Notes under the pieces: generated by a model | What the model was told of the DNA's origin: nothing | The model's input: only the letters and a program-made list of their open reading frames with translations | The model's database searches: none | Part shown: positions 1-11,865 of the stretch, one piece after another | How the letters are laid out: each line of letters opens with the position of its first letter | How positions within the stretch are numbered: the first letter of the stretch is position 1 | Assembly: GCF_019320115.1 (NCBI RefSeq) | Contig: NC_089593.1 | Coordinates: forward strand, 39,316,675 to 39,380,674 | Source: Miscanthus floridulus | Taxonomy: Eukaryota; Streptophyta; Magnoliopsida; Poales; Poaceae | Length of the DNA stretch: 64,000 bases | Reading direction: 5' to 3' | Position numbers and translations under genes: made by a program

Positions 1-300
1 ACTAACACTATCTCCAAACGGACTAAAACAAGATTCCACTTGTGCCTCGTCACCTAGGAGTTCCATCAGGTGCGTCCAAAACAATTTCTGAGCCTATGGT
101 ACATTAGGCACAAACCATGCACCTATCTTGCACTAATACTAAGACTAACTCCAAACGGACCGAAACGAGATTCCACTTAAGCCTCGTCATCTACGAGATC
201 CATCGGGTGGTTCTGAATTGATTTCTGAGCCTTGTTTGGCACAAACCGTGCACCTATCTTGCACTGATACTAACACTATCTCCAAACAGACCGAAACAAG

Positions 301-437
301 ATTCCACTTGAGCCTCGTCACCTAGGAGTACCATCGGGTGTGTCCAAAATGATTTCTGAGCCTATGGTACGTTTGGCACAGACCGTGCACCCATCTTGCA
401 CTAATATAAACACTATATCCAAACGGACCGAAACGAT
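301..437 (+). repeat. Exemplar type A monomer (137 bp)
   Basis: This is a representative of the longer class. In order it carries GATTCCACTTGAGCC, the palindrome CCTAGG in CACCTAGGAG, GTACCATCGGGTGYGTCC, GATTTCTGAGCCTATGGTACG, TTTGGCACARACC, the palindrome GTGCAC (GTGCACC), TCTTGCACTAATA and a CCAAACGGACCGAAACGA tail. ATGGTAC in the centre replaces the single T of type B and accounts for the 6-bp length difference. A monomers also vary between GATCC and GAGCC before TATGG, and between AAACC, AGACC and AGGCC after GGCAC. Confidence 0.95.
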
Positions 438-568
438 ATTCCACTTGAGCCTCGTCACCATGGAGTTCTATCGGGTGCGGTCAAAATGATTTCCAAGCCT
501 TGTTTGGAACAAACCGTGCACCTGTCTTGCACTAATACTAACACTATCTCCAAATGGACCAAAACAAG
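438..568 (+). repeat. Exemplar type B1 monomer (131 bp)
   Basis: B1 is recognised by GTTCTATCGGGTGCGGTC followed by AAAATGATTTCC, GCCTTGTTTGGAAC and CACTAATAC. The flanks and tail are shared with type A. It normally follows an A monomer and precedes a B2. The GGAAC (not GGCAC) before AAACCGTGCAC is its most reliable tag. Confidence 0.92.
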
Positions 569-836
569 ATTCCACTTGAGCCTTGTCACCTAGGAGTACC
601 ATCGGGTGTGTCCAAAACGATTTCTGATCCTATGGTATGTTTGGCACAAACCGTGCACCTATCTTGCACTGATACTAACACTATCTCCAAACGGACCGAC
701 ACAAGATTCCACCTGAGCCTCGTCACCTAGGAGTTCTGTTGGGTGCGGTCAAAATGATTTATGAGCCTTGTTTGGAACAAACCGTACACCTGTCTTGCAC
801 TAATACTAACACTATCTCCAAATGGACCGAAACAAG

Positions 837-967
837 ATTCCACTTGAGCCTCGTCATCTAGGAGTTCGATCGGGTGCTTCTGAAATGATTTCCAAGACTT
901 GTTTGGCACAAACCGTGCACCTATCTTGCACTGATACTAAGACTATCTCCAAATGGACCGAAACAAG
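837..967 (+). repeat. Exemplar type B2 monomer (131 bp)
   Basis: B2 has a GTGCTTCYGAAATGATTT centre, CTTGTTTGGCAC, and usually CACTGATAC instead of CACTAATAC. Many B2 copies read CGTCATCTAGGAG or CGTCATCTACGAGATCC where A and B1 have CGTCACCTAGGAG, which destroys the CCTAGG site. It is the same length as B1 but a clearly separate subfamily, so the array has at least three monomer lineages. Confidence 0.9.
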
Positions 968-3900
968 ATTCCACTTGAGCCTCATCACCTAGGAGTACCA
1001 TCGGGTGCGTCCAAAACAATTTCTGATCCTATGGTACGTTTGGAACAAACCGTGCACCTATCTTGCACTAATACTAACACTATATCCAAACGGACCGAAA
1101 CGAGATTCCACTTGAGCCTCGTCACCTAGGAGTTCTATCGGGTGCGGTCAAAATGATTTCTGAGCCATGTTTGGAACAAACCATGCACTTACCTTGCACT
1201 AATACTAATACTATCTCCAAACGGACTAAAACAAGATTCCACTTGAGCCTCATCACCTAGGAGTTCCATCGGGTGCTTCCAAAATGATTTTCGAGCCTTG
1301 TTTGGCACAAACCGTGCACCTATCTTTCATTGATACTAACACTATCTCCAAACGTACTGAAACAAGATTCCACTTGAGCCTCATCACCTAGGAGTTCCAT
1401 CAGGTGCGTCCAAAATGATTTCTGATCCAATGGTACATTAGGCACAAACCATGCACCTATCTTGCACTAAAACTAACACTATATCCAAACGGACTGAAAT
1501 GAGATTTCACTTGAGCCTCGACACCTAGGAGTTCTATCGGGTGCGGTCAAAATGATTTCCGAGCCTTATTTGGAACAAACCACGCACCTATCTTGCACAA
1601 ATACTTACACTAACTCCAAACGGACCGAAACAAGATTCCACTTGAGCCTCGTCATCTACGAGATCCATCAGGTGCTTCCGAAATGATTCCTAAGCCTTGT
1701 TTGGCACAAACCGTGCACCTATCTTGCACTAATACTAACACTATCTCCTAACAGACCGAAACAAGATTCCACTTGAGCCTCGTCACCTAGGAGTACCATC
1801 GAGTGCGTCCAAAATGATTTTTGAGCCTATGGTACGTTTGGCACAAACCGTGCACCTGTCTTGCACTAATACTAACACTATATCCAAACGGACCGAAATG
1901 ATATTTCACTTGAGCCTCATCACCTAGGAGTTCTATCGGGTGCAGTCAAAATGATTTCCGAGCCATGTTTGGAACAAACCGTGCACATATCTTGCAGTAA
2001 TACTAACACTATCTCCAAACGGACTGAAACAAGATCCCACTTGAGCCTCATCACCTAGGAGTTCCATCGGGTGCTTCTAAAATGATTTTCGAGCCTTGTT
2101 TGGCACAAACCGTGCACCTATCTTGTACTGATACTAACACTATGTCCAAATGGACCGAAACAAGATTCCACTTAAGCCTCGTCACCTAGGAGTACCATCG
2201 GGTGCGTCCAAAACAATTTCTGAGCCTATGGTACATTTGGCATAGGCCGTGCACCTATCTTGCACTAATACTAACAATATATCCAAACAGACCGAAACAA
2301 GATTCCACTTGAGCCTCGTCACCTATGAGTTCTATCGGGTGCGGTCAAAATGATTTCCAAGCCTTGTTTGGAACAAACCGTGCACCTATCTTGCACTAAT
2401 ACAAACACTAACTCCAAACGGACCGAAACAAGATTCCACTTGAGCCTCGTCTCCTAGGAGTACCATCGGGTGCGTCCAAAATGATTTCTGAGCCTATGGT
2501 ACGTTTGGCACAGACCGTGCACCCATCTTGCACTAATACTAACACTATATCCAAACGGACCGAAACGAGATTCCACTTGAGCCTCATCACCAAGGAGTTC
2601 TATCGGGTGCGGTCAAAATGATTTCCGAGCCTTGTTTGGAACAAACCATGCACCTGTCTTGCACTAATGCTAACCCTATCTCCAAACAGACCGAAACAAG
2701 ATTCCACTTGAGCCTCGTCACCTAGGAGTACCATCGGGTGCGTCCAAAACGATTTCTGATCCTATGGTACGTTTGGCATAAACCGTGCACCTATCTTGCA
2801 CTAATACTAACACTATATCCATATGGATCGAAACAAGATTCCACTTGAGCCTCATCACCTAGGAGTACCATCGGGTGCGTCCAAAATGATTTCTAAAACA
2901 ATGGTACGTTTGGCACAGACCGTGCACCTATCTTGCACTAAAACTAACACTATCTCCAAACGGACCGAAACCAGATTCCACTTGAGCCTCATCACCAAGG
3001 AGTTCTATCGGGTGCAGTCAAAATGATTTCCGTGCCTTGTTTGGAACAAACCGTGCACCTATCTTGCACTAATACTAACACTATCTCCAAACAGAAAGAA
3101 ACAAGATTCCACTTGAGCCTCGTCTTCTAGGAGTTTCATCGGGTGCTTCCGAAATGATTTCCGAGACTTGTTTGGCACAAACCGTGCACCTATCTTGCAC
3201 TGATACTAACACTATCTCCAAATGGACCAAAACAAGATTCCACTTGAGCCTCGTCACCTAGGAGTACCACCGGGTGCGACCAAAATGATTTCTGATCCTA
3301 TGGTACGTTTGGCACAAACCGTGCACCTTTCTTGCACTAATACTAACACTATATCCAAACGGACCGAAACGAGATTCCACTTGAGCCTCGTCACCTAGGA
3401 GTTCTATCGGGTGCGGTCAAAATGATTTCCGAGCCTTGTTTGGAACAAACCGTGCACTTACCTTGCACTAATACTAATACTATCTCCAAACAGACTGAAA
3501 CAAGATTCCACTTGAGCCTCATCACCTAGGAGTTCCATCGGGTGCTTCCGAAATGATTTTTGAGCCATGTTTGGCACAAACCGTGCACCTATCTTCCATT
3601 GATACTAACACTATCTCCAAACGGACTAAAACAAGATTCCACTTGAGCCTCGTCACCTAGGAGTTCCATCGGGTGCGTCCAAAATGATTTCTGAGCCTAT
3701 GGTACATTAGGCACAAACCATGCACCTATCTTGCACTAAAACTAACACTATATCCAAACGGACTGAAACGAGATTTCACTTGAGCCTCAACAACTAGGAG
3801 TTCTATTTGGTGCGGTCAAAATGATTTCCGAGCCTTATTTGGAACAAACCGTGCACCTATCTTGCACTAATACTAACACTAACTCCAAACGGACCGAAAC

Positions 3901-5740
3901 AAGATTCCACTTGAGCCTTGTCATCTACGAGATCCATCGGGTGCTTCCGAAATGATTTCTGAGCCTTGTTTGGCACAAACCGTGCACCTATCTTGCACTG
4001 ATACTAACACTATCTCCAAATGGACCGAAACAAGATTCCACTTGAGCCTCGTCACCTAGGAGTACCATCGGGTGCGTCCAAAATGATTTTTGAGCCTATG
4101 GTACATTTGGCACAAACCGTGCACTTGTCTTGCACTAATACTAACACTATATCCAAATGGACCGAAATGATATTTCACTTGAGCCTCATCACCTAGGAGT
4201 TCTATCGGGTGCGGTCAAAATGATTTCTAAGCCTTGTTTGGAACAAAACCGTGCACATATCTTGCACTAATACTAACACTATCTCCAAACGGACTGAAAC
4301 AAGATTCCACTTGAGTCTCATCACCTAGGAGTTCCATCGGGTGCTTCTGAAATGATTTCCAAGCCTTGTTTGGCACAAACCGTGCACCTATCTTACACTG
4401 ATACTAACACTATGTCCAAATAGACCGAAACAAGATTCCACTTGAGCCTCGTCACCTAGGAGTACCATCGGGTGTGTCCAAAACAATTTCTGAGCCTATG
4501 GTACATTTGGCACAGGCCATGCACCTATCTTGCACTAATACTAACAATATATCCAAACAGACCAAAACAAGATTCCACTTGAGCCCTATCACCTAGGAGT
4601 TCTATTGGGTGCGGTCAAAATGATTTTCCGAGCCTTGTTTGGAACAAACCATGCACCTGTCTTGCACTGATACTAACACTATCTCCAAACGGACTGAAAC
4701 AAGATTCCACTTGAGCCTCGTCACCTAGGAGTACCATCGGGTGCGTCCAAAACGATTTCTGAGTCTATGGTACGTTTGGCACAGACCGTGCACCCATCTT
4801 GCACTAATACTAACACTATCTCCAAACGGATTGAAACAAGATTCCACTTGAGCCTCGTCACCAAGGAGTTCTATCAGGTGCGGTAAAAATGATTTCCGAG
4901 CCTTGTTTGGAACAAACGATGCACCTGTCTTGCACTAATACTGACACTATCTCCAAACAGACCAAAACAAGATTCCACTTGAGCCTCGTCACCTAGGAGT
5001 ACCATCGGGTGCGTCCAAAACGATTTCTGATCCTATGGTACGTTTGACCCAAACCGTGCACCTATCTTGCACTAATACTAACACTATATCCATACGGACC
5101 GAAACAAGATTCCACTTGAGCCTCGTCACCTAGGAGTACCATCGGGTGCGTCCAAAATGATTTCTGAAACAATGGTACGTTTGGCACAGACCGTGCACCT
5201 ATCTTGCACTAATACTAACACTATATCCAAACGGACCGAAACAAGATTCCACTTGAGCCTCGTCACCAAGGAGTTCTATCAGGTGCGGTCAAAATGATTT
5301 CCGTGCCTTGTTTGGAACAAACCGTGCACCTGTCTTGCACTAATACTAACACTATCTCCAAATAGAAAGAAACAAGATTCCACTTAAGCCTCGTCATCTA
5401 GGAGTTCCATCGGGTGCTTCCGAAATGATTTCCGAGACTTGTTTGGCACAAACCGTGCACCTATCTTGCACTGATACTAACACTATCTCCAAACGGATCA
5501 AAACAAGATTCCACTTGAGCCTCATCACCTAAGAGTACCACTGGGTGCGACCAAAATGATTTCTGATCCTATGGTACGTTTGGCACAAACCGTGCACCTT
5601 TCTTGCACTAATACTAACACTATATCCAAACGGACCGAAACGAGATTCCACTTGAGCCTCGTCACCTAGGAGTTCTATCGGGTGCGGTCAAAATGATTTC
5701 CGAGCCTTGTTTGGAACAAACCGTGCACTTACCTTGCACT
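900..5740 (+). repeat. 17-monomer higher-order repeat, period ~2,269-2,271 bp, about two copies
   Basis: Variant words recur at a fixed distance. GCACTTACCTTG lies at about 1,187, 3,456 and 5,727. A TTTCACTTGAG monomer at 1,504 recurs at 3,773. The ATATTTCACTTG variant at 1,903 recurs at 4,172, and CCGTGCACCCATC at 2,517 recurs at 4,788. The distance 2,269 equals 7 x 137 + 10 x 131. It becomes 2,271 after two single-base insertions (GGAACAAAACC near 4,240 and GATTTTCCG near 4,622). Copies differ at scattered bases, so this repeat appears older than the 1,602-bp one beside it. Confidence 0.8.
968..1366 (+). repeat. Exemplar A-B1-B2 trimer (399 bp)
   Basis: Monomer starts at 968, 1105, 1236 and 1367 give 137 + 131 + 131 = 399 bp. 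The internal words follow the order A (TATGGTACG), B1 (GTGCGGTC, TTTGGAAC), B2 (GTGCTTCC, TTTGGCAC). The trimer recurs immediately downstream (1367, 1504, 1635, 1766, 1903 are spaced 137, 131, 131, 137). It is the basic higher-order unit from which the longer units in this window are built, with local A-B dimers and runs of A interspersed. Confidence 0.88.
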
Positions 5741-7925
5741 AATACTAATACTATCTCCAAACGGACTGAAACAAGATTCCACTTGAGCCTCATCACCTAG
5801 GAGTTCCATCGGGTGCTTCCGAAATGATTTTTGAGCCGTGTTTGGCACAAACCGTGCACCTATCTTCCATTGATACTAACACTATCTCCAAACGGACTAA
5901 AACAAGATTCCACTTGAGCCTCGTCACCTAGGAGTTCCATCGGGTGCGTCCAAAACGATTTCTGAGCCTATGGTACATTAGGCACAAACCATGCACCTAT
6001 CTTGCACTAAAACTAACACTATATCCAAACGGACTGAAACGAGATTTCACTTGAGCCTCAACACCTAGGAGTTCTATTTGGTGCGGTCAAAATGATTTCC
6101 GAGCCTTATTTGGAACAAACCGTGCACCTATCTTGCACTAATACTAACACTAACTCCAAACGGACCGAAACAAGATTCCACATGAGCCTTGTCATCTATG
6201 AGATCCATCGGGTGCTTCCGAAATGATTTCTGAGCCTTGTTTGGCACAAACCGTGCACCTATCTTGCACTGATACTAACACTATCTCCAAATGGACCGAA
6301 ACAAGATTCCACTTGAGCCTCGTCACCTAGGAGTACCATCGGGTGCGTCCAAAACGATTTCTGAGTCTATGGTACGTTTGGCACAGACCGTGCACCCATC
6401 TTGCACTAATACTAACACTATCTCCAAACGGATTGAAACGAGATTCCACTTGAGCCTCGTCACCAAGGAGTTCTATCAGGTGCGGTAAAAATGATTTCCG
6501 AGCCTTGTTTGGAACAAACCATGCACCTGTCTTGCACTAATACTGACACTATCTCCAAACAGACCAAAACAAGATTCCACTTGAGCCTCGTCACCTAGGA
6601 GTACCATCGGGTGCGTCCAAAACGATTTCTGATCCTATGGTACGTTTGGCCCAAACCGTGCACCTATCTTGCACTAATACTAACACTATATCCATACGGA
6701 CCGAAACAAGATTCCACTTGAGCCTCGTCACCTAGGAGTACCATCGGGTGCGTCCAAAATGATTTCTGAAACAATGGTATGTTTGGCACAGACCGTGCAC
6801 CTATCTTGCACTAATACTAACACTATATCCAAACGGACCGAAACGAGATTCCACTTGAGCCTCGTCACCAAGGAGTTCTATCAGGTGCGGTCAAAATGAT
6901 TTCCGTGCCTTGTTTGGAACAAACCGTGCACCTGTCTTGCACTAATACTAACACTATCTCCAAACAGAAAGAAACAAGATTCCACTTAAGCCTCGTCATC
7001 TAGGAGTTCCATCGGGTGCTTCCGAAATGATTTCCGAGACTTGTTTGGCACAAACCGTGCACCTATCTTGCACTGATACCAACACTATCTCCAAACGGAT
7101 CAAAACAAGATTCCACTTGAGCCTCATCACCTAAGAGTACCACAGGGTGCGACCAAAATGATTTTTGATCCTATGGTACGTTTGGCACAAACCGTGCACC
7201 TTTCTTGCACTAATACTAACACTATATCCAAACGGACCGAAACGAGATTCCACTTGAGCCTCGTCACCTAGGAGTTCTATCGGGTGCGGTCAAAATGATT
7301 TCCGAGCCTTGTTTGGAACAAACCGTGCACTTACCTTGCACTAATACTAATACTATCTCCAAACGGACTGAAACAAGATTCCACTTGAGCCTCATCACCT
7401 AGGAGTTCCATCGGGTGCTTCTGAAATGATTTTTGAGCCGTGTTTGGCACAAACCGTGCACCTATCTTCCATTGATACTAACACTATCTCCAAACGGACT
7501 AAAACAAGATTCCACTTGAGCCTCGTCACCTAGGAGTTCCATCGGGTGCGTCCAAAACGATTTCTGAGCCTATGGTACATTAGGCACAAACCATGCACCT
7601 ATCTTGCACTAAAACTAACACTATATCCAAACGGACTGAAACGAGATTTCACTTGAGCCTCAACACCTAGGAGTTCTATTTGGTGCGGTCAAAATGATTT
7701 CCGAGCCTTATTTGGAACAAACCGTGCACCTATCTTGCACTAATACTAACACTAACTCCAAACGGACCGAAACAAGATTCCACATGAGCCTTGTCATCTA
7801 TGAGATCCATCGGGTGCTTCCGAAATGATTTCTGAGCCTTGTTTGGCACAAACCGTGCACCTATCTTGCACTGATACTAACACTATCTCCAAATGGACCG
7901 AAACAAGATTCCACTTGAGCCTCGT
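4690..7925 (+). repeat. 12-monomer unit of 1,602 bp, two tandem copies
   Basis: GAGTCTATGG at 4,761 and 6,363, the GTACCACTGGGTGCGACC-like monomer at 5,533 and 7,135, and CTTACCTTG at 5,729 and 7,331 are all 1,602 bp apart. That is 5 x 137 + 7 x 131. Copy one spans roughly 4,690-6,291 and copy two 6,292-7,925. Identity is very high: rare forms such as GTGCGGTAAAAATG and TTTGGCCCAAACC are shared. On the right the match breaks near 7,925, where GAGCC replaces GAGTC. Confidence 0.82.
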
Positions 7926-8564
7926 CACCAAGGAGTACCATCGGGTGCGTCCAAAATGATTTTTGAGCCTATGGTACATTTGGCACAAACCGTGCACTTG
8001 TCTTGCACTAATACTAACACTATATCCAAATGGACCGAAATGATATTTCACCTGAGCCTCGTCACCTAGGAGTTCTATCGGGTGCGGTCAAAATGATTTC
8101 TAAGCCTTGTTTGGAACAAACCGTGCACATATCTTGCACTAATACTAACACTATCTCCAAACGGACTGAAACAAGATTCCACTTGAGCCTCATCACCTAG
8201 GAGTTCCATCGGGTGCTTCTAAAATGATTTCCGAGCCTTGTTTGGCACAAACCGTGCACCTATCTTACACTGATACTAACACTGTGTCCAAACAGACCGA
8301 AACAAGATTCCACTTGAGCCTCGTCACCTATGAGTACCATCGGGTGCGTTCAAAACAATTTCTGAGCCTATGGTACGTTTGGCACAGGCCGTGCACCTAT
8401 CTTGCACCAATATTAACACTATATCCAAACGGACCGAAACGAGATTCCACTTGACCCTTGTCACCAAGGAGTTCTATCGTGTGCGGTCAAAATGATTTCC
8501 GAGCCTTGTTTGGAACAAACCGTGCACCTGTCTTGCACTAATACTAACACTATCTCCAAACGGA

Positions 8565-10205
8565 CCAAAACAAGATTCCACTTGAGCCTCGTCACCTAGG
8601 AGTACCATCGGGTGCGTCCAAAATGATTTCTGATCCTATGGTACGTTTGGCACAAACCGTGCACCTTTCTTGCACTGATACTAACACTATCTCCAAACGG
8701 ACCGAAACAAGATTCCACTTGAGCCTCATCACCTAGGAGTACCATCGGGTGCGTCCAAAACGATTTCTGATCCTATGGTACGTTTGGCACAAACCGTGCA
8801 CCTATCTTGCACTAATACTAACACTATCTCCAAACGGACCGAAACAAGATTCCACTTGAGCCTCGTCACCTAGGAGTTCCATCGGGTGCATCCAAAACGA
8901 TTTCTAAGCCTATGGTACATTTGGCACAGACCGAAACTGTTTGGACTGAAATGAGATTCCACTTGAGCCTCGTCACCAAGGAGTTCTATCGGGTGCGGTC
9001 AAAATGATTTCCGTGCCTTGTTTGGAACAAACCATGCACCAGTCTTGCACTAATACTAACACTATCTCCAAACAGGCTGAAACAAGATTCCACTTGAGCC
9101 TCATCATCTAGGAGTTCCATCGGGTGCTTCCGAAATGATTTCTGAGACTTGTTTGGCACAAACCGTGCACCTATCTTGCACTGATACTAACACTAACTCC
9201 AAACGGACCGAAACAAGATTCCACATGAGCCTTGTCATCTATGAGATCCATCGGGTGCTTCCGAAATGATTTCTGAGCCTTGTTTGGCACAATCCGTGCA
9301 CCTATCTTGCACTGATACTAACACTATCTCCAAATGGACCAAAACAAGATTCCACTTGAGCCTCGTCACCTAGGAGTACCATCGGGTGCGTCCAAAATGA
9401 TTTCTGATCCTATGGTACGTTTGGCACAAACCGTGCACCTTTCTTGCACTGATACTAACACTATCTCCAAACGGACCGAAACAAGATTCCACTTGAGCCT
9501 CATCACCTAGGAGTACCATCGGGTGCGTCCAAAACGATTTCTGATCCTATGGTACGTTTGGCACAAACCGTGCACCTATCTTGCACTGATACTAACACTA
9601 TCTCCAAACGGACCGAAACAAGATTCCACTTGAGCCTCGTCACCTAGGAGTTCCATCGGGTGCATCCAAAACGATTTCTAAGCCTATGGTACATTTGGCA
9701 CAGACCGTGCGCCTATCTTCCACTAATACTAACACTATATCCAAACGGACTGAAATGAGATTCCACTTGAGCCTCGTCACCAAGGAGTTCTATCGGGTGC
9801 GGTCAAAATGATTTCCGTGCCTTGTTTGGAACAAACCATGCACCAGTCTTGCACTAATACTAACACTATCTCCAAACAGGCTGAAACAAGATTCCACTTG
9901 AGCCTCGTCATCTAGGAGTTCCATCGGGTGCTTCCGAAATGATTTCTGAGACTTGTTTGGCACAAACCGTGCACCTATCTTGCACTGATACTAACACTAA
10001 CTCCAAACGGACCGAAACAAGATTCCACATGAGCCTTACATCTATGAGATCCATCGGGTGCTTCCGAAATGATTTCTGAGCCTTGTTTGGCACAAACCGT
10101 GCACCTATCTTGCACTGATACTAGCACTATCTCCAAATGGACCAAAACAAGATTCCACTTGAGCCTCGTCACCTAGGAGTACCATCGGGTGCGTCCAAAA
10201 TGATT
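8565..10205 (+). repeat. 774/804-bp six-monomer sub-repeat, two copies
   Basis: Within the 2,910-bp unit, 8,647 matches 9,421 (774 bp) and 8,971 matches 9,775 (804 bp). The 30-bp change of spacing is exactly the shortening of the 107-bp monomer. 804 equals 3 x 137 + 3 x 131. The same pair recurs in the second 2,910-bp copy (about 11,475-13,115). A one-base deletion in GAGCCTTACATC marks the right-hand copy. Confidence 0.78.
8849..8955 (+). repeat. Rearranged 107-bp monomer, first copy
   Basis: The monomer starts are 107 bp apart instead of 137. After GGCACAGACCG about 40 bases of the normal A sequence are replaced by ten bases, AAACTGTTTG, before GACTGAAATGAG. Its intact sibling begins about 775 bp downstream, around 9,624-9,760. 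The ten inserted bases are the reverse complement of CAAACAGTTT, close to the normal CCAAACAG word, so a micro-inversion with deletion is possible. Confidence 0.85.
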
Positions 10206-11758
10206 TTTGAGCCTATGGTACATTTGGCACAAACCGTGCACTTGTCTTGCACTAATACTAACACTATATCCAAATGGACCGAAATGATATTTCACCTGAG
10301 CCTCGTCACCTAGGAGTTCTATCGGGTGCGGTCAAAATGATTTCTGAGCCTTGTTTGGAACAAACCGTGCACATATCTTGCACTAATACTAACACTATCT
10401 CCAAACAGACTGAAACAAGATTCCACTTGAGCCTCATCACCTAGGAGTTCCATCGGGTGCTTCTAAAATGATTTCCGAGCCTTGTTTGGCACAAACCGTG
10501 CACCTATCTTACACTGATACTAACACTATGTCCAAACAGACCGAAACAAGATTCCACTTGAGCCTTGTCACCTATGAGTACCATCGGGTGCGTTCAAAAC
10601 AATTTCTGAGCCTATGGTACGTTTGGCATAGGCCGTGCACCTATCTTGCACTAATCCTAACACTATATCCAAATAGACCAAAACGAGATTCCACTTGAGC
10701 CTCGTCACCTAGGAGTTCTATCAGGTGCGGTCAAAATGATTTCCGAGCCTTGTTTGGAACAAACCGTGCACCTGTCTTGCACTAATACTAACACTATATC
10801 CAAACGGACCGAAACGAGATTCCACTTGAGCCGAGTCACCTAGGAGTTCTATCGGGTGAGGTCAAAATGATTTCCAAGCCTTGTTTGGAACAAACCGTGC
10901 ACCTATCTTGCACTAATACTAACACTAACTCCAAACGGACTGAAACAAGATTCCACTTGAGCCTCGTCATCTACGAGATCCATCGGGTGCTTCCGAAATG
11001 ATTTCAGAGCCTTGTTTGGCACAAACCGTGCACCTATCTTGCACTGATACTAACAGTCTCTTCAAACGGACCAAAACAAGATTCCACTTGAGCCACGTCA
11101 CCTAGGAGTACCATCGGGTGTGTCCAAAATGATTTCTGAGCCTATAGTACATTTGGCACAGGCCGGCACCTATCTTGCACTAATACTAACACTATATCTA
11201 AACGGACCGAAACGAGATTCCACTTGAGCCTTGTCACCTATGAGTACCATCGGGTGCGTCCAAAATGATTTTTGATCCTATGGTACATTTGGCACAGGCC
11301 GTGCACCTATCTTGCACCAATATTAACACTATATCCAAACGGACCGAAACGAGATTCCACTTGACCCTTGTCACCAAGGAGTTCTATCGTGTGCGGTCAA
11401 AATGATTTCCGAGCCTTGTTTGGAACAAACCGTGCACCTGTCTTGCACTAATACTAACACTATCTCCAAACGGACCAAAACAAGATTCCACTTGAGCCTC
11501 GTCACCTAGGAGTACCATCGGGTGCGTCCAAAATGATTTCTGATCCTATGGTACGTTTGGCACAAACCGTGCACCTTTCTTGCACTGATACTAACACTAT
11601 CTCCAAACGGACCGAAACAAGATTCCACTTGAGCCTCATCACCTAGGAGTACCATCGGGTGCGTCCAAAACGATTTCTGATCCTATGGTACGTTTGGCAC
11701 AAACCGTGCACCTATCTTGCACTGAAACTAACACTATCTCCAAACGGACCGACACAAG

Positions 11759-11865
11759 ATTCCACTTGAGCCTCGTCACCTAGGAGTTCCATCGGGTGCA
11801 TCCAAAACGATTTCTAAGCCTATGGTACATTTGGCACAGACCGAAACTGTTTGGACTGAAATGAG
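11759..11865 (+). repeat. Rearranged 107-bp monomer, second copy
   Basis: It has the same AAACTGTTTG replacement and the same length as the monomer 2,910 bp upstream. The rearrangement therefore predates the 2,910-bp duplication. A GAAACTAAC and a CCGACACAAG variant just upstream distinguish this copy. Confidence 0.85.

Larger units (their letters stand above)
1..900 (+). repeat. Left-edge satellite, mixed A-B dimers and trimers
   Basis: Monomer spacings are 137, 131, 137, 131, 137, 131, 131. This part therefore starts with two-monomer A-B alternation and then passes to A-B-B. It resembles the 17-monomer repeat that follows but out of register: the variant CCGTGCACCCATC at about 385 matches about 2,517 at a distance of 2,132, which is one A monomer (137 bp) short of 2,269. 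Confidence 0.8.

Noticed and set aside
7794..8051. Longest minus-strand open frame (85 codons) as a possible small gene
   Set aside because: It spans parts of two or three ordinary monomers and its residues match the other minus-strand frames of the array. It is open only because single-base variants removed stops.
8920..8945. AAACTGTTTGG word as a transposon footprint or target-site duplication
   Set aside because: There is no duplicated flank and no terminal repeat. Ten bases replacing forty, with a satellite-like reverse complement, fits a local rearrangement better.
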